Below are positions 5,329 to 8,222 of a stretch of DNA of 8,222 nt, one piece after another. Positions within the stretch are counted from its first letter, which is position 1, and every line of letters starts with the position of its first letter. Below the pieces are notes generated by a model. It made no database searches and had not been told where the DNA came from. It was given only the letters and a program-made list of their open reading frames with translations. The DNA comes from an uncultured Oscillospiraceae bacterium (GTDB lineage: Bacteria; Bacillota; Clostridia; Oscillospirales; Acutalibacteraceae), in contig UQRL01000057.1 of assembly GCA_900543555.1 (NCBI GenBank), forward strand, positions 1 to 8,222. Direction: 5' to 3'. The translations under genes were made by a program, and so were the position numbers.

Positions 5329-6834
5329 ATGCCAAACAACTACACCCCCCGGCGGGCCGCCCCGGACCGGGAGCCGGAGCGCCGCCGTTCCAGTTCCCCT
5401 GCCCCCCGGGAGACCCGCTACAGCCAGGAGAGGCGGGCTCCCCGGGAGACGGGATACACCTCTCAGACGCGGCAGTCACGTTCCTCCAGCGAAGGCTACA
5501 CCCGCACCCCGGGCTACACCGCCGAGGATCTGACGCCCCGGGCCCCCCGGAACACGGCCCCACGCACCTCTCGGGAAACCAGGCCCATGCGGGAAACGGG
5601 GCGTGAGACCAGCACCTATGTGCGCCGGTCGGTTCCCAGCAGGCGCCGCCGGAAGAAACAGCCCCCCATCCTGCCCATCCTGCTCCTGCTGGTGATTGTG
5701 GTGCTGGCTGTGGTTATCTTCTTCGTGGTGCGGGGCTGCTCTTCCCAGCCCGCCCAGGGCGGCGGCACCCCCAACAGCTCCCAGAGCTCCGCCGTCAGCG
5801 GGGAGACCTCTGGCGCGGCCTCCGGTACGCCGGAAAGCAACGCCAGCGGCGCCGTAGCCACCCCCACTCCGGCTCCCTCGGAGGAGCCCACGCCCGCTCC
5901 TCAGGAGGACCCGGACGCGGCCCCTGAGACCGTGGGCGGCCTGCTGATTGTGGGGGACACAGCCTATGAGTACTACAATTTTAAAGAGGAATACGCCAAC
6001 CAGTATATCACCGCTGTGGCGGACGCGGGCGAAAAGCTCAACGGCATTGCCACGGTCTACGACATGGTCATCCCCACCAGCATTGACATCGACCTGCCGG
6101 AGAGCTATATCGACCGGAACCAGCTGAACACCTCCGATCAGCGCCAGGCCATCGAGGACTATATCTACCCCTCCATCAACGCCATGAACTCCTCTGTGAA
6201 GACAGTGAGCGTCTTCGACGCTTTGAAGTCCCATGCCAACGAGTACCTGTACTTCCGCACGGACCACCACTGGACCCAGCTGGGCGCCTATTACGCCTAT
6301 GTGGAGTTCTGCAAAGTCCGCGGCTTTGAGCCCGTGGCCCTGGACCAGTTTGACAAGCAGGAGTACACGGGCTATCTGGGCAGCTTCTACACGGACACCC
6401 AGAGCGGCGCCCTGGCGGCCAACCCCGACACAGTGGAGGCCTACTTCCCCCAGGCGGACACCACTCTGAACGCCACCCAGGACGACGGCACTGTGTTGGA
6501 GAACTGGCCCCTGATCGCGGACGGGGACACCTACGGCGAAACCATGAAGTACCTGATCTTCGCGGCCGGGGACCAGCCCTATGAGGAGATCACTAACAAC
6601 GACATGACAGAGGGCCCCAGCTGCATCGTGGTGAAGGAGAGCTTTGGCAACTGCTTCATCCCCTTCCTGGTGAACCACTACAAGAACGTGTATGTAGTGG
6701 ACTACCGCCACTATGAGGCGGGCACCGTGACCCAGCTGGCCCAGGAAAAGGGCGTGGACGACGTACTGCTGCTGAGCAACATCTCCATGACCCGCAACGA
6801 GGGCCTGGTAAGCCAGTTCAGCAACATCTTCTAA
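5329..6834 (+). CDS. DHHW-domain (AlgX/AlgJ-like) membrane protein with Arg/Thr-rich cytoplasmic tail
   Basis: This 501-residue protein probably carries out the extracytoplasmic transfer of acyl groups onto a glycan, partnering the MBOAT two genes upstream. Its order is: a cytoplasmic basic tail rich in Arg, Ser, Thr and Pro (1-113) with five R-E-T copies (27, 39, 82, 88, 92); a membrane segment (about 114-134); a Ser/Ala/Pro/Thr linker (about 136-200); and a globular domain from GGLLIVGD (203-210). That domain contains FRTDHHWTQLGA (309-320) and KESFGNCFIPFLV (437-449). By analogy with AlgX, Asp312, His314 and Ser439 could form an SGNH-like triad. The usual N-terminal part of DHHW proteins is absent and lies in the preceding gene. 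The ATG at 5329 is supported by AAGGA (5314-5318). The tail could be a kinase substrate or localisation region; that is speculation. The start is fairly secure because the tail reads as protein throughout. Confidence 0.9.
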   Translation: MPNNYTPRRAAPDREPERRRSSSPAPRETRYSQERRAPRETGYTSQTRQSRSSSEGYTRTPGYTAEDLTPRAPRNTAPRTSRETRPMRETGRETSTYVRRSVPSRRRRKKQPPILPILLLLVIVVLAVVIFFVVRGCSSQPAQGGGTPNSSQSSAVSGETSGAASGTPESNASGAVATPTPAPSEEPTPAPQEDPDAAPETVGGLLIVGDTAYEYYNFKEEYANQYITAVADAGEKLNGIATVYDMVIPTSIDIDLPESYIDRNQLNTSDQRQAIEDYIYPSINAMNSSVKTVSVFDALKSHANEYLYFRTDHHWTQLGAYYAYVEFCKVRGFEPVALDQFDKQEYTGYLGSFYTDTQSGALAANPDTVEAYFPQADTTLNATQDDGTVLENWPLIADGDTYGETMKYLIFAAGDQPYEEITNNDMTEGPSCIVVKESFGNCFIPFLVNHYKNVYVVDYRHYEAGTVTQLAQEKGVDDVLLLSNISMTRNEGLVSQFSNIF

Positions 6835-6858
6835 GCCCTTCCTATCGAGATAAAACAG

Positions 6859-6888
6859 CCCCCAGCGGTTTTAAGCCGCTGGGGGTTT
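6859..6888. terminator. Convergent-gene terminator, possibly bidirectional
   Basis: CCCCCAGCGG (6859-6868) and CCGCTGGGGG (6876-6885) form a perfect 10-bp stem with a 7-nt loop. On the plus strand TTT and a pyrimidine-rich stretch follow, ending the MBOAT-DHHW operon. On the minus strand a weaker GTTTTA follows the stem, just after the stop of the convergent gene, so it may serve both directions. Confidence 0.88.
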
Positions 6889-6889
6889 C

Positions 6890-7711
6890 TCATCGCTTTT
6901 TTAAGGGCTGGGGAACACGATGGGGTCGTAGAGAGATGGAAAGTGTCACCTGGGTCATGGTTTCCCCTAAAATCAAGCCTTGCCCTTCCAGGCGGGTGGA
7001 CAAATCCCCCTCTTCCTCAAAGGTCTCAAAAACCAGGGTGCGGTCCGCCACCTTCCTGCCCCGCTCGTCCTGGATCTCCTGCCGGATCTCCCCGGAGCTG
7101 CTCAAGCCGTACAGGGCCTTCTGCTCCTGGCAGAGGCTTTCATAGAGGGCGGACAAGTCCTCCCCCTCCTGGGCGGTGCGGACCAGTTCACAGCGCACCA
7201 GGGCGTCGTCTTCAAAGGTTACCTCCACCTGGAAGGTCTCTCCCAGCAGCCGCACCGTGCCCATCTCATAGGTGGTGAGCACATAGGCCGGATACATATT
7301 CATCAAGGCTGGAACCTCCTGGCAGTCCACAGGCTCCTGTTCAGGCAGACCCACAAACAGGGACAAGGTGCGGGGGTCGATGCCGTAATAAAATCCCGGG
7401 AGGAGGAAGTCGCCCTGCTGGTTCTGAAGATCCTCCAGGGAAAGCCCCCCATCCTCTCGGCTCTCTTCCCTCTCCGAGGCGGGAGGAGCGCTCTCCAGGG
7501 CGCTGGAGACAGGGGGAAGGCTCTCCTCTTCGGGCGCTGGAGTGACCTCAGGAACAGGAATGCTCTCCGCAGGCGGAACAAGGCTTTCCCCCTCCAAAAC
7601 GCGGGAGGAAGGGGCGGATGGAATGGAGGGCTCCCCGCTTTCCGCACAGGCCGGAAGGGCCGTCAGAAGGGCCGCCAGCAGCGCCAGAAAGGCCCGTTTC
7701 CCCTTTTTCAT
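6890..7711 (-). CDS. Putative secreted or lipoprotein of unknown function
   Basis: I do not recognise this 273-residue protein. It begins with a clear export signal: KKGKR, a hydrophobic core (7-19), then LPAC at 19-22. That could be a lipobox with Cys22 as the lipidated residue, although Pro at the second position is unusual. The nearby ACA-ES sequence could instead be a signal peptidase I site. Residues 24-90 are a linker rich in Glu, Pro and Ser, typical of surface-exposed proteins. From about 91 to 262 the sequence is a mixed-composition domain with alternating strands and charged stretches, beginning SLEDLQNQQGDFLLPGFYYG. The C terminus is basic (PLKKR). The ATG at 7711 has AGGGGG (7724-7719) 7 nt upstream. 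It is a single-gene unit, convergent with the DHHW operon and downstream of the rRNA terminators. Confidence 0.85.
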   Translation of the reverse strand: MKKGKRAFLALLAALLTALPACAESGEPSIPSAPSSRVLEGESLVPPAESIPVPEVTPAPEEESLPPVSSALESAPPASEREESREDGGLSLEDLQNQQGDFLLPGFYYGIDPRTLSLFVGLPEQEPVDCQEVPALMNMYPAYVLTTYEMGTVRLLGETFQVEVTFEDDALVRCELVRTAQEGEDLSALYESLCQEQKALYGLSSSGEIRQEIQDERGRKVADRTLVFETFEEEGDLSTRLEGQGLILGETMTQVTLSISLRPHRVPQPLKKR

Positions 7712-7740
7712 ATTCCTTCCCCCTCCCCTTTCTTTCCCAC

Positions 7741-7770
7741 ATTATACGCCGCGGGAAGGGGCTTTGTAAA
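7741..7770 (-). promoter_or_regulatory. Promoter of the unknown secreted-protein gene
   Basis: On the minus strand the -35 box TTTACA (7770-7765) and a consensus -10 box TATAAT (7746-7741) are 18 nt apart. The -35 box directly abuts the U-run of the second rRNA terminator, so the gene is insulated from but packed tightly against the rRNA operon. The predicted start is near 7734, about 23 nt before the start codon. Confidence 0.8.
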
Positions 7771-7799
7771 GGAAAAAGAAAAAGCCGCCTTTCGGCGGC
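7771..7799 (-). terminator. Second intrinsic terminator after the 23S gene
   Basis: On the minus strand GCCGCC (7799-7794), a GAAA tetraloop and GGCGGC (7789-7784) form a 6-bp GC stem, followed by TTTTTCTTTTT (7783-7773). It stands about 45 bases beyond the first rRNA terminator as a back-up stop. Confidence 0.85.
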
Positions 7800-7842
7800 C
7801 AGTGCCTTGCGGCAATTAGGGTTGAAGATGAAGCAGGATAAC

Positions 7843-7868
7843 AAAAAAGGCCACCCGATCGGATGGCC
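7843..7868 (-). terminator. First intrinsic terminator of the rRNA operon
   Basis: On the minus strand GGCCATCC (7868-7861), loop GATC and GGGTGGCC (7856-7849) form an 8-bp stem with one T-G pair, followed by six T residues (7848-7843). It ends the rRNA transcript about 78 bases after the 23S 3' end, with no 5S gene in between. Confidence 0.93.
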
Positions 7869-7871
7869 TCT

Positions 7872-7893
7872 GTACCCTGAAAACTGAACAAAG
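7872..7893 (-). promoter_or_regulatory. Probable 3' arm of the 23S precursor processing stem
   Basis: On the minus strand this reads TTTGTTCAGTTTTCAGGGTA, the complement of the TACCCTGAAAACTGAACAAA type of sequence found just before 23S genes in Firmicutes. Such arms pair across the 23S precursor and are cut by RNase III. The 5' arm lies outside the window, so this is inference from a known arrangement. Confidence 0.5.
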
Positions 7894-7945
7894 CGGAAAG
7901 GAGAAGAAATGAGAGACGCAATGACTGAATCTCGAAAGAGATCTA

Positions 7946-8222
<277 letters not shown>

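Noticed and set aside
5281..5331. Frameshift joining the short protein and the DHHW gene
   Set aside because: The second gene has its own ribosome binding site, a long cytoplasmic tail and a membrane anchor before the domain, so a single indel would not rebuild a normal DHHW protein.
4451..5563. Minus-strand open frame of 370 residues antisense to the MBOAT and short gene
   Set aside because: It lies opposite genes with clear motifs and ribosome binding sites, and shows no recognisable protein features.
5476..6711. Minus-strand open frame of 411 residues antisense to the DHHW gene
   Set aside because: It mirrors a well-supported gene, has no start signals, and its composition reflects the high GC third positions of the plus-strand gene.
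7801..7842. Degraded tRNA or 5S gene between the two rRNA terminators
   Set aside because: The stretch is about 40 bases with only a 4-bp TGCC/GGCA hairpin and no tRNA or 5S core sequence.

Overview
This window looks like a GC-rich member of the Clostridia, most likely an Oscillospiraceae-type gut Firmicute. The clues are the high GC in coding DNA with A/T-rich promoters, strong AGGAGG-type ribosome binding sites, 5S and 23S sequences of Firmicute character, a TtcA-like PP-loop protein, and an MBOAT/DHHW surface-acetylation pair of the kind common in Clostridia. The genus cannot be fixed from the sequence alone.

Layout. (1) 8-963, minus strand: the rplM-rpsI ribosomal protein operon (uL13, uS9), with a near-consensus promoter and a perfect stem-loop at the predicted transcript 5' end. 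(2) 1109-1885, plus strand: divergent from it, a TtcA-type tRNA thiolation enzyme with its own promoter. (3) 1967-2668, plus strand: two identical 5S rRNA genes, each a separate transcription unit with an A/T-tract upstream region, promoter, leader hairpin and intrinsic terminator. Two 107-bp GC-rich direct repeats lie between them. (4) 2752-3439: a small membrane protein with a Pro/Tyr/Gln-rich tail, as its own promoter-to-terminator unit. (5) 3476-6888: a three-gene operon of an AlgI/DltB-type MBOAT O-acyltransferase, a short membrane protein resembling the N-terminal part of DHHW/AlgX-like proteins, and a 501-residue membrane protein carrying the DHHW domain. (6) 6890-7770, minus strand: an unrecognised secreted or lipoprotein gene, convergent with the operon. 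(7) 7771-8222, minus strand: the 3' end of a 23S rRNA gene followed by two intrinsic terminators and no 5S gene.

How the genes work together. The MBOAT protein would pass acyl (probably acetyl) groups across the membrane, and the DHHW protein would transfer them onto a surface glycan. Here the usual single DHHW protein seems to be split into two separately anchored proteins. The second carries a cytoplasmic Arg/Thr-rich tail with a repeated R-E-T motif. The translation theme (uL13, uS9, tRNA thiolation, 5S, 23S) fills most of the rest of the window.

The most notable points are the 23S-ended rRNA operon lacking a 5S gene, with autonomous duplicated 5S genes about 5.3 kb away on the other strand; the split DHHW system; and the 107-bp repeat pair between the 5S genes.
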